Position numbers and translations under genes: made by a program. A DNA stretch of 64,000 nucleotides from contig CAWHEF010000002.1 of NCBI GenBank assembly GCA_963828385.1, positions 2,542,001 to 2,606,000 on the forward strand, given 5' to 3'. A model generated the notes under the pieces. That model was given only the letters and a program-made list of their open reading frames with translations, searched no databases and was not told the origin of the DNA. The stretch's first letter is position 1; each line of letters starts with the position of its first letter. The DNA is from Bog-756 sp963828385 (GTDB lineage Bacteria; Actinomycetota; Acidimicrobiia; Acidimicrobiales; RAAP-2). This document shows, piece after piece, positions 1-8,197 of the stretch.

Positions 1-145
1 CGACTGCCTGGCCTTCCTCGAGTGAGCGGAAGCCGCTCATCTGGATGGCTGTGTGGTGCACGAAGACATCGGCACCGCCGTCCGGCTGGGAGATGAAGCC
101 GAAGCCCTTCTCAGCATTGAACCACTTGACTGTTCCGGTAGCCAC
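1..145 (-). CDS. csp: Cold-shock domain protein (CspA family), 3' end cut by window edge
   Basis: The 48 visible N-terminal residues are a classic cold-shock domain. GTVKWFNAEKGFGFI carries the RNP-1 motif, and DVFVHH in the next strand is the RNP-2 region. Family members are about 67 residues, OB-fold, single-stranded nucleic-acid binding RNA chaperones in the cytoplasm. The GTG start is chosen because the purine-rich GGAGGAAAGGGG lies just upstream and the protein then begins VATGTVKW, as expected. It lies 193 bases downstream of cysS on the same strand. That gap can hold its own promoter and the long 5' leader common in csp genes, but I see no structured thermosensor. The gene continues left of position 1. 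Confidence 0.93.
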   Translation of the reverse strand, partial: MATGTVKWFNAEKGFGFISQPDGGADVFVHHTAIQMSGFRSLEEGQAV

Positions 146-338
146 GGTGGCTGACCCCTTTCCTCCACACGCACACAACACACAGCCGGCCGACCGTGGA
201 AGGAGGAGCAGTGAACCCCCGCTCTCGGGAGATCCGTGTTCCTTCGACCGCAGGGACCCGCTGCGCCCGAGACGCTAGCAGCCTCTTCGCGAGAATCAAC
301 TGACGAACAGTCGGTACACATGGTCGCGATCCGGCACC

Positions 339-1778
339 TCACCGGCGTCGAATCGCGGTGCCGGAGGCCCCGTCCTCGACGATCCAACCGTGCGACTCGA
401 GCTCGGCTCGCAGCCGGTCCGCCAGCGGCCAGTCCTTGGCGAGCCGGGCACGATCACGTCGGGACACCACCTCCGCCGTGACCGGGTCGATCTCGCCGTG
501 ACCCCCTCCGCGGAGCGCGAGCCCGAGCGCGCCGCACAGGACCATGACGGTGACCGCCGCCCTGCGTGCACCGACGTCGTCACCGGCGTCCCCTCTGGCG
601 TTGGCCTGCCGGACGAGGTCGAAGATCCCGGCCAGCGCGCCCGGGGTGTCGAGATCGTCGTCCATGCGGTCGCAGAAGCGCGCCACCGCCCGCCCGTCGA
701 TCTCGTCAGCCGAGGGCTCGTCGGAGATCCGGTCGCTCCCCGCCCGCGGGTCGACCACGGGAGGAACGGGACCTTCCTGCCCGGCTGACGTCCAGCCGGC
801 GAGCGAGAAGCGCCGGGCAAGCTCGTCGAGCCGGGCCAACCCGGCCTCGGCGTCCCGTACCGTCTCCTCGGTGACCTCCATGGGGGACCGGTAGTGGGAT
901 CGCAGGACGAGCAACCGGTAGGAACGGCTGTCAGCCCGATCGAGCATGTCCGGGAGGGACGAGAAGTTCCCGAGGGACTTCGACATCTTCTCGCCCCCGA
1001 GCATGACGAACCCGTTGTGCACCCAGTGGGGGGCGAAGTCATGACCGGCGACGACCGCCTGGGCCCGCTCGTTCTCGTGATGGGGGAAGACGAGGTCGAG
1101 GCCGCCCCCGTGGATGTCGAACCCGTCCCCAAGTAGGTCGAGGGACATGACCACGCACTCGGTATGCCATCCGGGACGGCCCGGTCCCCACGGTGATTCC
1201 CAGGTGGGCTCGCCGGGCTTCGCCTTCTTCCACAACGCGAAGTCGAGGGGGGACCGCTTCTCCTCGTCGGCCTCGACCCGGGCCCCTGCCCGGAGCGAGT
1301 CGAGGGACTGGTGGGCCAGCTGGCCGTAGCCGGGCACGTCGGCGACCGAGAGGTAGACGCCGTCGGCGGTCTCGTAGGCGACACCGCGCTCGACCAGGTC
1401 GTGCACCAGGTCGACCATGCGGGGGACGAACTCGGTGGCGTGGGGGGCCTCGTCGGGTCGGAGCACCCCGAGACCGTCCATCGACTGCCACCAGAGGGTC
1501 TCGTTGGCGGCCGTCAGCTCCGCCGTGTCGATGCCCCTCTCGGCGGCCCGGACGATGATCTTGTCCTCGATGTCGGTGATGTTCGACACATGGGTGACCT
1601 CGAGACCGGTGAAGAGGAGGTAGCGGCGCAGGACGTCGAAGACGAGCGCGGCCCGTCCGTGTCCGAGGTGGGGGACGTCGTAGACGGTGGGGCCGCACAC
1701 GTAGACCGACACTTGCCCGGGTGTGCGCAGCCGGAGCGGGGTCTTCTCCCCGGCAGCGGTGTCGTGGAGCGCGAGCAC
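339..1778 (-). CDS. cysS: Cysteinyl-tRNA synthetase
   Basis: Charges tRNA-Cys in the cytoplasm (class I synthetase, 479 residues). Seen: zinc Cys28 in YVCGPTVYD, HLGH (HIGH motif) at 37-40, WHTECVVMS and FPHHENE supplying further zinc ligands, and EKMSKSLGN as the KMSKS loop. The C-terminal segment (RLAKDWPLADRLRAEL..GWIVEDGASGT) matches the CysS tail. GPTVYD and the C-terminal domain separate it from the mycothiol ligase MshC. A proline/acid-rich insert of about 40 residues sits between the catalytic and DALR-like helical domains. The reading frame stays open far upstream antisense to valS, so the start matters. GTG at 1778 gives the family-like start VLALHDTAAG, and a TACCGT -10 box ends 7 bases before it. 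It is divergent from valS. Confidence 0.95.
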   Translation of the reverse strand: MLALHDTAAGEKTPLRLRTPGQVSVYVCGPTVYDVPHLGHGRAALVFDVLRRYLLFTGLEVTHVSNITDIEDKIIVRAAERGIDTAELTAANETLWWQSMDGLGVLRPDEAPHATEFVPRMVDLVHDLVERGVAYETADGVYLSVADVPGYGQLAHQSLDSLRAGARVEADEEKRSPLDFALWKKAKPGEPTWESPWGPGRPGWHTECVVMSLDLLGDGFDIHGGGLDLVFPHHENERAQAVVAGHDFAPHWVHNGFVMLGGEKMSKSLGNFSSLPDMLDRADSRSYRLLVLRSHYRSPMEVTEETVRDAEAGLARLDELARRFSLAGWTSAGQEGPVPPVVDPRAGSDRISDEPSADEIDGRAVARFCDRMDDDLDTPGALAGIFDLVRQANARGDAGDDVGARRAAVTVMVLCGALGLALRGGGHGEIDPVTAEVVSRRDRARLAKDWPLADRLRAELESHGWIVEDGASGTAIRRR

Positions 1779-1784
1779 GCAGGG

Positions 1785-1791
1785 TACGGTA
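1785..1791. promoter_or_regulatory. Shared, nearly leaderless bidirectional -10 element for cysS and valS
   Basis: Only 21 bases separate the cysS GTG (1778) and valS ATG (1800). On the plus strand TACGGT (1785-1790) lies 9 bases before the valS start. On the minus strand TACCGT (1791-1786) lies 7 bases before the cysS start. The two hexamers are the two strands of one 7-bp element. Neither gene has a Shine-Dalgarno sequence. Both transcripts should therefore have 0-3 nt leaders. This is inference from spacing; transcription starts were not measured. Confidence 0.55.
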
Positions 1792-1799
1792 ACCCGATC

Positions 1800-4451
1800 A
1801 TGACTGTAGACGAGACCGGCGTCGAGGGTGGCTCGGCACGAGTCGTGCGCATCCCGGACAAACCGGCGCTCGAGGGGATCGAAGCCGTCTGGTCCGAGCG
1901 CTGGCGCGACAGCGACACCTACGCGTTCGATCGCAGGGCCGAGCGGGCGCAGGTGTTCTCGATCGACACGCCGCCTCCGACGGTGTCCGGGGCCCTCCAC
2001 CTCGGGCACGTGTTCTCCTACACCCACACCGACACCGTGGCCCGGTTCCACCGCATGCGCGGAAGGGCAGTGTTCTACCCCATGGGCTGGGACGACAACG
2101 GCCTTCCCACCGAGCGCCGGGTGCAGAACTTCTTCGGCGTGCGTTGTGACCCGAGCCTCCCTTACGACTCCGCCTTCGTGCCGCCGGCCGAACCGGGCAA
2201 GGTGCCCGTCTCGATCTCGCGCCCCAACTTCGTCGCCCTCTGCAACCAGCTGACCGCCGAGGACGAGCAGGTATTCGAACACCTGTGGCGCACCCTCGGC
2301 CTGTCGGTCGACTGGTCGCACTCGTACGCCACCATCGACGAACGGGCGCGGCGGGCGTCCCAGCGGGGGTTCCTGCGCATGGCGGCCCGTGGCGAGGTGG
2401 TCCAGCGCACGGCGCCGACACTCTGGGACGTCGACTTCAAGACGGCGGTCTCCCAGGCCGAGCTCGAGGACCGGGAGCGGCCGGGCGCGTACTACCGGGT
2501 CCGGTTCCCCCGGATGGGCGATGGCGGCGCGGTGAGTGGCGGTGAGGTGAGTGGCGGTGTGGACATCGAGACGACCCGTCCCGAGCTGCTGCCGGCCTGC
2601 GTGGCGCTCGTCGCCCACCCTGAAGACGACCGGTACCGGGGCCTGTTCGGGACCGAGGTGCGCACCCCCCTCTTCGGGGTGCGGGTGCCGGTCGTCCCCC
2701 ACGAGCTGGCCGACCCCGAGAAGGGCTCGGGCATCGCCATGATCTGCACGTTCGGCGACACCACCGACGTCCTCTGGTGGCGCGAGCTCAGGCTCCCGAC
2801 CCGGACCGTCGTCGGCCGGGACGGTCGCCTCGGCCCTGTCTCCTGGGGGAGCGGCTCCTTTCCGTCCGAGGACCCGTCGGCCGCGTCGGAGGCCTACGGC
2901 GAGCTCGCCGGCAGGACGGTCAGACAGGCTCAGAAGCGTATCGTCGAGCTGCTCGAGTCCTCCGGGGACCTGATCGGCAACCCCGCTCCCATCACGCACC
3001 CGGTCAAGTTCTATGAGCGGGGCGAGCGTCCCTTGGAGATCGTCTCGTCGCGCCAGTGGTTCGTCCTCACCCTCTCGTTGCGCGACCGCCTCCTCGCCAG
3101 GGGCGACGAGTTGCGATGGCATCCGCCGTACATGGCCCACCGCTACCGGGCCTGGGTCGAAGGGCTCAACACCGACTGGAACATCAGCCGTCAGCGCTTC
3201 TTCGGGGTCCCCTTCCCGGTCTGGTACCCGGTCGACGAGGCGGGCGAGACCGATTTCGGCGCTCCGATCTTCGCCACCGAGGACCAGCTCCCCGTCGACC
3301 CCTCGACCGACTGTCCGCCGGGGTTGACCGAGGACCGGCGCGGCGAACCGGGGGGCTTCGTCGGCGATCCCGACATCATGGACACCTGGGCCACGTCCTC
3401 GCTCACCCCTCAGGTCGCCGCCGGATGGGAGGACGACTCCGATCTGTTCGCCCGGGTCTTCCCCATGGACCTGCGACCCCAGGCCCACGAGATCATCCGG
3501 ACCTGGCTCTTCTCGACCATCGTGCGGTCCGAGCTCGAGCACGGCTCGCTCCCGTGGAGCGATGCCGCCATCTCGGGCTGGGTGCTCGACCCGGACCGGA
3601 AGAAGATGTCGAAGTCCAAGGCCAAGGGGAACGTGGTGACGCCTCTCGCCCTCTTGGAGCAGCACGGTGCCGACGCCGTCCGCTACTGGGCGGCGAGCGG
3701 GCGCCCGGGCACCGATACCGCCGTCGACGAGGGCCAGATACGGGTCGGCCGCAGACTGGCCATCAAGGTGCTGAACGCATCCCGGTTCGCCCTCGGTCGG
3801 ATCACCGGGGACGAGGGGTCGGTGCCCGAACTCGCCACCGACGCCGTCACAGAGCCGATCGATCGGGCCATGCTGGCCAAGCTGGCCGGCGTGATCGAAG
3901 AGGCCACGGTGGCCTTCGAGGGTTTCGACTACGCCCGGGCCCTCGAGCGGACCGAGTCGTTCTTCTGGTCGTTCTGCGACGACTATCTCGAGCTGGTCAA
4001 GTCCCGGGCCTACGGCGATCGGAGCCGGTCCGGACCGGCTTCGGCCCAGGCGGCACTGGGCATCGCCCTGTCGGTGATCCTCCGCTTGCTCGCCCCGGTC
4101 CTCCCCTTCGTCACCGAGGAGGTGTGGTCGTGGTGGCAGCCGGGCTCGGTGCACCTGTCCCGCTGGCCCAACGTAGCCGAGCTCGGCGTCGCCACCGGGA
4201 ACGGTGACGGCGCCGTGTTGACGCTCGATGTGGCCTCGGCCGTGCTCGGACAGGTCCGGAGGGCGAAGACGACGGCCAAGCGCTCGATGCGCTCCGAGGT
4301 GGCGACGTTGGTGGTCGCCGACACCGAAGCCCGGATCGCTGCGTTGCTGGCCGCCGAAGGCGACCTCCGGGATGCCGGCGGCGTGATCACCCTCGATACC
4401 GTGGTTGCCGACGATCCCGACATCCGGATCGAGCTGGCCGACGAGGACTGA
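1800..4451 (+). CDS. valS: Valyl-tRNA synthetase (archaeal-like short form)
   Basis: Charges tRNA-Val (class I, 883 residues). Seen: PPPTVSGALHLGH with HLGH at 67-70; the editing (CP1) domain with ETTRPELLPACVALVAHP; WFV and WNISRQRFFG in the catalytic core; KMSKS at 602-606 (KKMSKSKAKGN). The C-terminal anticodon domain follows (WSFCDDYLELVK..). The protein ends soon after that domain and lacks the long coiled-coil arm of typical bacterial ValS. With the PPPTVSGALHLGHVFSYTHTD signature this suggests the archaeal-like form found in some actinobacteria (from memory of the family). A 15-bp tandem duplication (2531-2560) adds a V-S-G-G repeat at the edge of the editing domain. The ATG at 1800 is preceded by a -10 box and no ribosome-binding site. 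Confidence 0.95.
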   Translation: MTVDETGVEGGSARVVRIPDKPALEGIEAVWSERWRDSDTYAFDRRAERAQVFSIDTPPPTVSGALHLGHVFSYTHTDTVARFHRMRGRAVFYPMGWDDNGLPTERRVQNFFGVRCDPSLPYDSAFVPPAEPGKVPVSISRPNFVALCNQLTAEDEQVFEHLWRTLGLSVDWSHSYATIDERARRASQRGFLRMAARGEVVQRTAPTLWDVDFKTAVSQAELEDRERPGAYYRVRFPRMGDGGAVSGGEVSGGVDIETTRPELLPACVALVAHPEDDRYRGLFGTEVRTPLFGVRVPVVPHELADPEKGSGIAMICTFGDTTDVLWWRELRLPTRTVVGRDGRLGPVSWGSGSFPSEDPSAASEAYGELAGRTVRQAQKRIVELLESSGDLIGNPAPITHPVKFYERGERPLEIVSSRQWFVLTLSLRDRLLARGDELRWHPPYMAHRYRAWVEGLNTDWNISRQRFFGVPFPVWYPVDEAGETDFGAPIFATEDQLPVDPSTDCPPGLTEDRRGEPGGFVGDPDIMDTWATSSLTPQVAAGWEDDSDLFARVFPMDLRPQAHEIIRTWLFSTIVRSELEHGSLPWSDAAISGWVLDPDRKKMSKSKAKGNVVTPLALLEQHGADAVRYWAASGRPGTDTAVDEGQIRVGRRLAIKVLNASRFALGRITGDEGSVPELATDAVTEPIDRAMLAKLAGVIEEATVAFEGFDYARALERTESFFWSFCDDYLELVKSRAYGDRSRSGPASAQAALGIALSVILRLLAPVLPFVTEEVWSWWQPGSVHLSRWPNVAELGVATGNGDGAVLTLDVASAVLGQVRRAKTTAKRSMRSEVATLVVADTEARIAALLAAEGDLRDAGGVITLDTVVADDPDIRIELADED
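2531..2560 (+). repeat. 15-bp tandem duplication inside valS
   Basis: Two adjacent 15-bp copies, GGTGAGTGGCGGTGA and GGTGAGTGGCGGTGT, encode a duplicated V-S-G-G stretch just before the VDIETTRPE motif of the editing domain. The frame is kept. It probably lengthens a surface loop. Confidence 0.85.
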
Positions 4452-4496
4452 ACGCCGGGACCGCCCCGGGTGGCCCGAGTGGCGGGGCCGCCCCCC

Positions 4497-5243
4497 TCAG
4501 GCCAGGTAGACGCCGAGTGCGGCGTCGGCCATCTGGCGGGGCGAGCCCACCTGGTCGATCCGGCCGTGGACCATGATGGCAGCATCGGTGGCGACGGCGA
4601 GGGCGGTGGTCACGAACTGCTCGACCAACAGCACGGTCATGCCCTGGGCGGCGAGGTTGCCCACCAGCTCGTAGAGCTGGTGCACGATGAGAGGTGCCAA
4701 CCCCATCGACAGCTCGTCGAGCAACAGGACCTCGGGCGAGGTCACGAGCGCCCGAGAGATGGCGAGCATCTGCTGCTCGCCACCGGACAAGGTGCCGGCG
4801 AGCTGTCGCCGCCTGTCCTTCAGCCGGGGAAAGGCTTCGAACGTCTTTTCCTCGACGTCCTTCATGGTGACGCCGCCCCGGTAGGTCCAGATGCGGAGGT
4901 TCTCCCGGACTGTGAGGTTGGGGAAGATGCCCCGGCCTTCGGGAACGGCGCACAGTCCTCGGCGGGTGAGGGTCTCGGTGGGTGTCTTGCCGAGAGGGCT
5001 CTGTCCGACGAGCACCTCCCCCGAGGTCGACCTCATCCTTCCGGAGATCACCTTCAAGAGCGTCGACTTGCCGGCGCCGTTCGGGCCGAGCAGGCAGAAC
5101 ACGCTTCCCGCCGGGACGTCCAGGTCGACTCCGTGCAGGACTTCGATCCTCCCGTAGGCGGCGCGGACGCCGCTCACGGTGATGGCGGGGGGAAGGTGGT
5201 GCGTCGTTTCCCGGGTGACGCCACCGTCCACGGTCTCGGTCAC
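4497..5243 (-). CDS. livF: Branched-chain amino acid-type ABC transporter ATPase, LivF
   Basis: Cytoplasmic ATPase of a HAAT-family importer (248 residues). Walker A GPNGAGKST lies near residue 42, signature LSGGEQQMLAI near 145, and Walker B VLLLDELSMGL follows. The LivF-typical RGLCAVPEGRGIFPNLTVREN (Q-loop region) is present. The GTG start overlaps the livG stop (GTGA), so translation is coupled. The last gene of the operon, it converges on valS across 45 bases. The substrate cannot be read from the sequence. This family carries Leu/Ile/Val but also amides, urea and aromatic acids in different bacteria. Confidence 0.93.
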   Translation of the reverse strand: MTETVDGGVTRETTHHLPPAITVSGVRAAYGRIEVLHGVDLDVPAGSVFCLLGPNGAGKSTLLKVISGRMRSTSGEVLVGQSPLGKTPTETLTRRGLCAVPEGRGIFPNLTVRENLRIWTYRGGVTMKDVEEKTFEAFPRLKDRRRQLAGTLSGGEQQMLAISRALVTSPEVLLLDELSMGLAPLIVHQLYELVGNLAAQGMTVLLVEQFVTTALAVATDAAIMVHGRIDQVGSPRQMADAALGVYLA

Positions 5244-6205
5244 CGGGCACCGCCTCTGACCGGGCCGACCCCGGTGTTCGGGGTCGAGGCCACCGCGCCC
5301 GCGGCGCCCTCTCCGCCTTCTGCGCCCTCTCCGCCTTCTGTGCCCTCTCCGCCTCCTACACCCTCTCCGAGGTAGGCGGCCTGGACCCTCGTGTCGCTCC
5401 GGACCTCGTCGGGGTCCCCCGAGCAGATGATGTCGCCGAAGTCGAGCACGTAGATGTGATCGCAGATCCGCATGACGAGCTCCATGTCGTGCTCGACCAG
5501 GAGGACGGCCATGCCCGAGGCGGCCAGGCGGGTCAGCAGCCGGCCGAGGACGGACGACTCTCCCTCGTCGAGACCCGAACCCGGCTCGTCCAACAGCAGC
5601 AGCCTGGGCCTGATGGCCAGGGCCCGAGCCAGCTCGACCATGCGGGCCACTCCGGTCGGAAGGTTCGACGACTGTCGGTGGGCGACGTCGGTGAGCCCCA
5701 CCACCTCGAGGATGTGTCGCGTCATCGCCGCCGTTGACAGGCGGCCGTCGCCCGTCCCCGGGTCATCGCCGGCTCCCAACGGGTCCGGGCCCGGCCCTCC
5801 GGCCTCGCCCTCGACGGGAACGGAGAGGGCTCGGTGGCGGCGTCGTACCTCCCACCAGCGAGCGCAGGACTCCAGTCCCACCTGGACGTTCTCGCTCACC
5901 GTGAGGGAGCCGAACACCTCGAGACGCTGGAAGGTGCGGGCCAGTCCCTTGCGGGCCCGCAGGTGCGGTCGCATCGAGGTCACGTCGGTCTCGAAGATGG
6001 AGACCGAGCCGCGGTCTGGCGCCTGGAGCCCGCTGATGACGTTGAACAGGGTGGTCTTCCCGGCGCCGTTCGGGCCGATCAGCCCGGTCACCGTCCCCGG
6101 GTGCACGGTGAGGCTCGCGTCGTTGAGGGCGGCGACCCCGCCGAAGCGCACGGCCACCTCCGACACGGTGAGGGCGGCCTGGGCAGCGCCGTCAGCTGGC
6201 GGCAC
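5240..6205 (-). CDS. livG: Branched-chain amino acid-type ABC transporter ATPase, LivG
   Basis: Second ATPase of the importer (321 residues, longer than the usual ~255). Walker A GPNGAGKTT, LivG-type RTFQRLEVFGSLTVSENV, Walker B RLLLLDEPGSGL and switch His in LLVEHDMELV are all visible. The signature is atypical (LPTGVARMVELARAL instead of LSGGQ). Two additions explain the length: a Gly/Pro/Asp loop of about 30 residues in the helical domain (EGEAGGPGPDPLGAGDD..), and a Gly/Glu repeat tail encoded by the 18-bp tandem repeats at 5303-5374. GTG at 6205 is chosen because GGAGGAGAG precedes it and the ORF overlaps the end of the permease gene. Its stop overlaps livF. Confidence 0.92.
   Translation of the reverse strand: MPPADGAAQAALTVSEVAVRFGGVAALNDASLTVHPGTVTGLIGPNGAGKTTLFNVISGLQAPDRGSVSIFETDVTSMRPHLRARKGLARTFQRLEVFGSLTVSENVQVGLESCARWWEVRRRHRALSVPVEGEAGGPGPDPLGAGDDPGTGDGRLSTAAMTRHILEVVGLTDVAHRQSSNLPTGVARMVELARALAIRPRLLLLDEPGSGLDEGESSVLGRLLTRLAASGMAVLLVEHDMELVMRICDHIYVLDFGDIICSGDPDEVRSDTRVQAAYLGEGVGGGEGTEGGEGAEGGEGAAGAVASTPNTGVGPVRGGAR
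5303..5374 (-). repeat. 18-bp tandem repeat (about four copies) in the 3' end of livG
   Basis: Copies at 5303, 5321, 5339 and 5357 share the core GCCCTCTCCGCC on the plus strand. Copies 1 and 2 differ by one base, and copy 4 has diverged. They encode a GGEGAE-like Gly/Glu tail. Such in-frame repeats can vary in number between strains. Confidence 0.85.
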
Positions 6206-8126
6206 GGGTCTCTCCTCCGACGCCGGCCCCGAGGAGGGGGGTGGCCTCGTCCCCCACACCTCTCCTCGTCCATTTCGCCCAGGGCAGGTCCACATGGAGC
6301 GCTTCGATGCCGAGGATCCCGTTGGCCGCCCGGCCGATGAGGATGATCCCGACCCCGGCGAACAGGCCGACACCGTTCGTCCACACCTGGCTCAGCACCA
6401 CGTAGGTGAGGGCGGCGAGGAACGCACCCGAGACCGTGCGGATGCTCCACACCGTCACGAACAGCACGAACATGAGGCCGGAGAAGAAGTCGAAGTCCGT
6501 GGTGCCGACCACCCCCTGCACGGTCCCGTAGAGAGCGCCGGCCAGCCCAGCCATGGCGGCGCCGATGGCGAACACCGCCACCTTGGTCACGCCGATGTTG
6601 AGGCCAACGGTGGCGTAGGCGGCCGGCGAGTCGTTCAACGCCACCAGCCGTCGGCCGAACAGACTCCGCCGCAAAGCGAGCACGATCAACGCGCAGAGCA
6701 CGAAGAAGAACGTCACCATCAGGAACTCCGAGGCGTCCCCACCGAAGGAGAGCCCAGGGAGCACGATGCGACCGACAGATACACCACCGCTGCCGAAGAC
6801 GCGACTGTCGGGGAAGAAACCGGTCGAGACGGCGTCGGCGAAGGCGAAGGTGGCGAGGGCGAGGTAGAGGTCCCGCAAGCGGATGGTGGGAAGGGCGATC
6901 AGGGCTCCCACCGCCGCACAGACAAGGGCGGCGACCAACAGACCCAGCAGGGAGCCGCCGCCGGCGATCTTCCCCATGACGAACGCCCCGACGCCCATGA
7001 ACGCGAACTGGCTGAGGGTGATCTGTCCTGAGTACCCGATGACGAGCACCAGGGACAGGGCCACGATGCCGAGGCTCATCACCACGCCACCCAACGACAG
7101 GACGGTGGTGCCGCGGAACTGGGTGTTGTCCAGACCGACGGCGAGCAGCACGCACACGACGAAGAAGGCGACACCCGATGCCAGGGACTCCCAACCGCCG
7201 ACGACACGCGGTGTCCGGGCCGAGGTCAGCCGCCCTACGGCGCGTAGGCGCACCGAGGGCACGGTCACGAGGGCGATGAACAAGAACACCATGGGCAGCG
7301 CCAGGGTGATGTCGGGTTGGAGGTCCTGAGGGAGGTGGGGAAGGAGGTAGTTGATCACGTAGTTCTCGGCCAGCCCGATCGCGATGGCGGCGGCGAACGT
7401 GACCGGGATGTTCCTCAAGCGCCCGACGATGGCGGCGGCGTACCCGTTCACCACGAGCAGGGTCATCGCCTCGATGCTGATACCGGTGGTCTGGGTCGGA
7501 GCGAGCAGCACCCCCGACAGCGCCGCCAGGACGAGGCCGAGCATCCACCCGTACTGGCTCATGCGGTTGGGGGACGCACCCGACATGGCCAGCAGCTCGG
7601 GATCGTCGACCACGGCCCGGAGGGCGTAGCCGAGGCGGGTCGATCGGAACAGGACCCTGAGGGCGAGCGCGACCGCCGCGGCCACCGCGATGAGCAGCAC
7701 CTCCTGGTACTGGATGTTGATGCCGAACAGACCGAACTGCCCGGAGATCATCGAGTTGACGCTGCGCTCCACGCTCGGGTTCCAGATCATGGTGCCGATA
7801 CCGGTCAGGATCACCGTCAGCCCGAGCGTCACCATGACCGGCCGCTCGGGCGAAGCACCGTGAAGCCTGCGCATGAACAACCGCTCGACGACGATGCCGG
7901 CGAGGGGTGCCCCGGCGAGGAGGATGACGGCGAGGGCCCCGAGGACGGGGACACCGACGACCGAGACCAGCTCCCAGTAGCAGAAGGCGGCGATCATGCC
8001 CACCGCCCCCTGGGCGAAGTTGAACACTCCCGATGTCGTGTAGGTCACGACGAGGCCGGTGGCGGCGATGGCGTACCCGGCTCCGAGCATGACCCCGAAC
8101 ACCGTGTACTGCAGGAAGTTGCTCAC
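6192..8126 (-). CDS. livHM: Fused LivH-LivM permease of a branched-chain amino acid-type ABC importer
   Basis: A 644-residue inner-membrane protein joining two permeases normally encoded separately. Residues 1 to about 300 are LivH-like: GAGYAIAATGLVVTYTTSGVFNFAQGAVGM at the N-terminus, then VERLFMRRL and a NPSVERS segment. Residues from about 335 are LivM-like, with GYSGQITLSQFAFMGVGAFVMG and a FFPDSRVFGSGGVSVGR segment. A polar linker (RLRAVGRLTSARTPR) joins them. A single-chain dimer fixes the 1:1 permease ratio. GTG at 8126 is preceded by a weak purine stretch. It follows the binding-protein gene by 56 bases, a gap containing a strong hairpin, and overlaps livG. Confidence 0.92.
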   Translation of the reverse strand: MSNFLQYTVFGVMLGAGYAIAATGLVVTYTTSGVFNFAQGAVGMIAAFCYWELVSVVGVPVLGALAVILLAGAPLAGIVVERLFMRRLHGASPERPVMVTLGLTVILTGIGTMIWNPSVERSVNSMISGQFGLFGINIQYQEVLLIAVAAAVALALRVLFRSTRLGYALRAVVDDPELLAMSGASPNRMSQYGWMLGLVLAALSGVLLAPTQTTGISIEAMTLLVVNGYAAAIVGRLRNIPVTFAAAIAIGLAENYVINYLLPHLPQDLQPDITLALPMVFLFIALVTVPSVRLRAVGRLTSARTPRVVGGWESLASGVAFFVVCVLLAVGLDNTQFRGTTVLSLGGVVMSLGIVALSLVLVIGYSGQITLSQFAFMGVGAFVMGKIAGGGSLLGLLVAALVCAAVGALIALPTIRLRDLYLALATFAFADAVSTGFFPDSRVFGSGGVSVGRIVLPGLSFGGDASEFLMVTFFFVLCALIVLALRRSLFGRRLVALNDSPAAYATVGLNIGVTKVAVFAIGAAMAGLAGALYGTVQGVVGTTDFDFFSGLMFVLFVTVWSIRTVSGAFLAALTYVVLSQVWTNGVGLFAGVGIILIGRAANGILGIEALHVDLPWAKWTRRGVGDEATPLLGAGVGGETRAAS

Positions 8127-8173
8127 CGGCTCATTCTTCCCCTTCGAAGTTCGTCAGGGGCCACCGAACCCGT

Positions 8174-8197
8174 CCTCCCGGGTCAGGTCCCGGGAGG
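8174..8197 (-). promoter_or_regulatory. Perfect 9-bp mRNA hairpin enclosing the stop codon of the binding-protein gene
   Basis: CCTCCCGGG and CCCGGGAGG form a perfect 9-bp stem with a 6-base loop. The TGA stop codon of the binding-protein gene lies in that loop. No U-tract follows, so full termination is not expected. Strong hairpins between a binding-protein gene and its permease genes commonly stabilise the upstream message or cause partial termination, giving excess binding protein. That role is inferred here. Confidence 0.6.

Noticed and set aside
339..1778. Mycothiol ligase MshC instead of CysS
   Set aside because: The sequence has GPTVYD and the CysS C-terminal domain; MshC has a different N-terminus and lacks that tail.
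1778..4154. Very long minus-strand frame continuing from cysS across valS
   Set aside because: It is antisense to valS, which has complete synthetase motifs. The cysS homology begins at 1778 and nothing upstream resembles a protein family.
5303..5374. CRISPR-like array
   Set aside because: Copies are contiguous, in-frame and have no spacers; same for 32199-32289. No cas genes in the window.
5472..7031. 519-residue plus-strand frame across livG and livHM
   Set aside because: Arg/Glu/His-rich shadow of coding sequence on the other strand, typical of GC-rich DNA; no recognisable domain.
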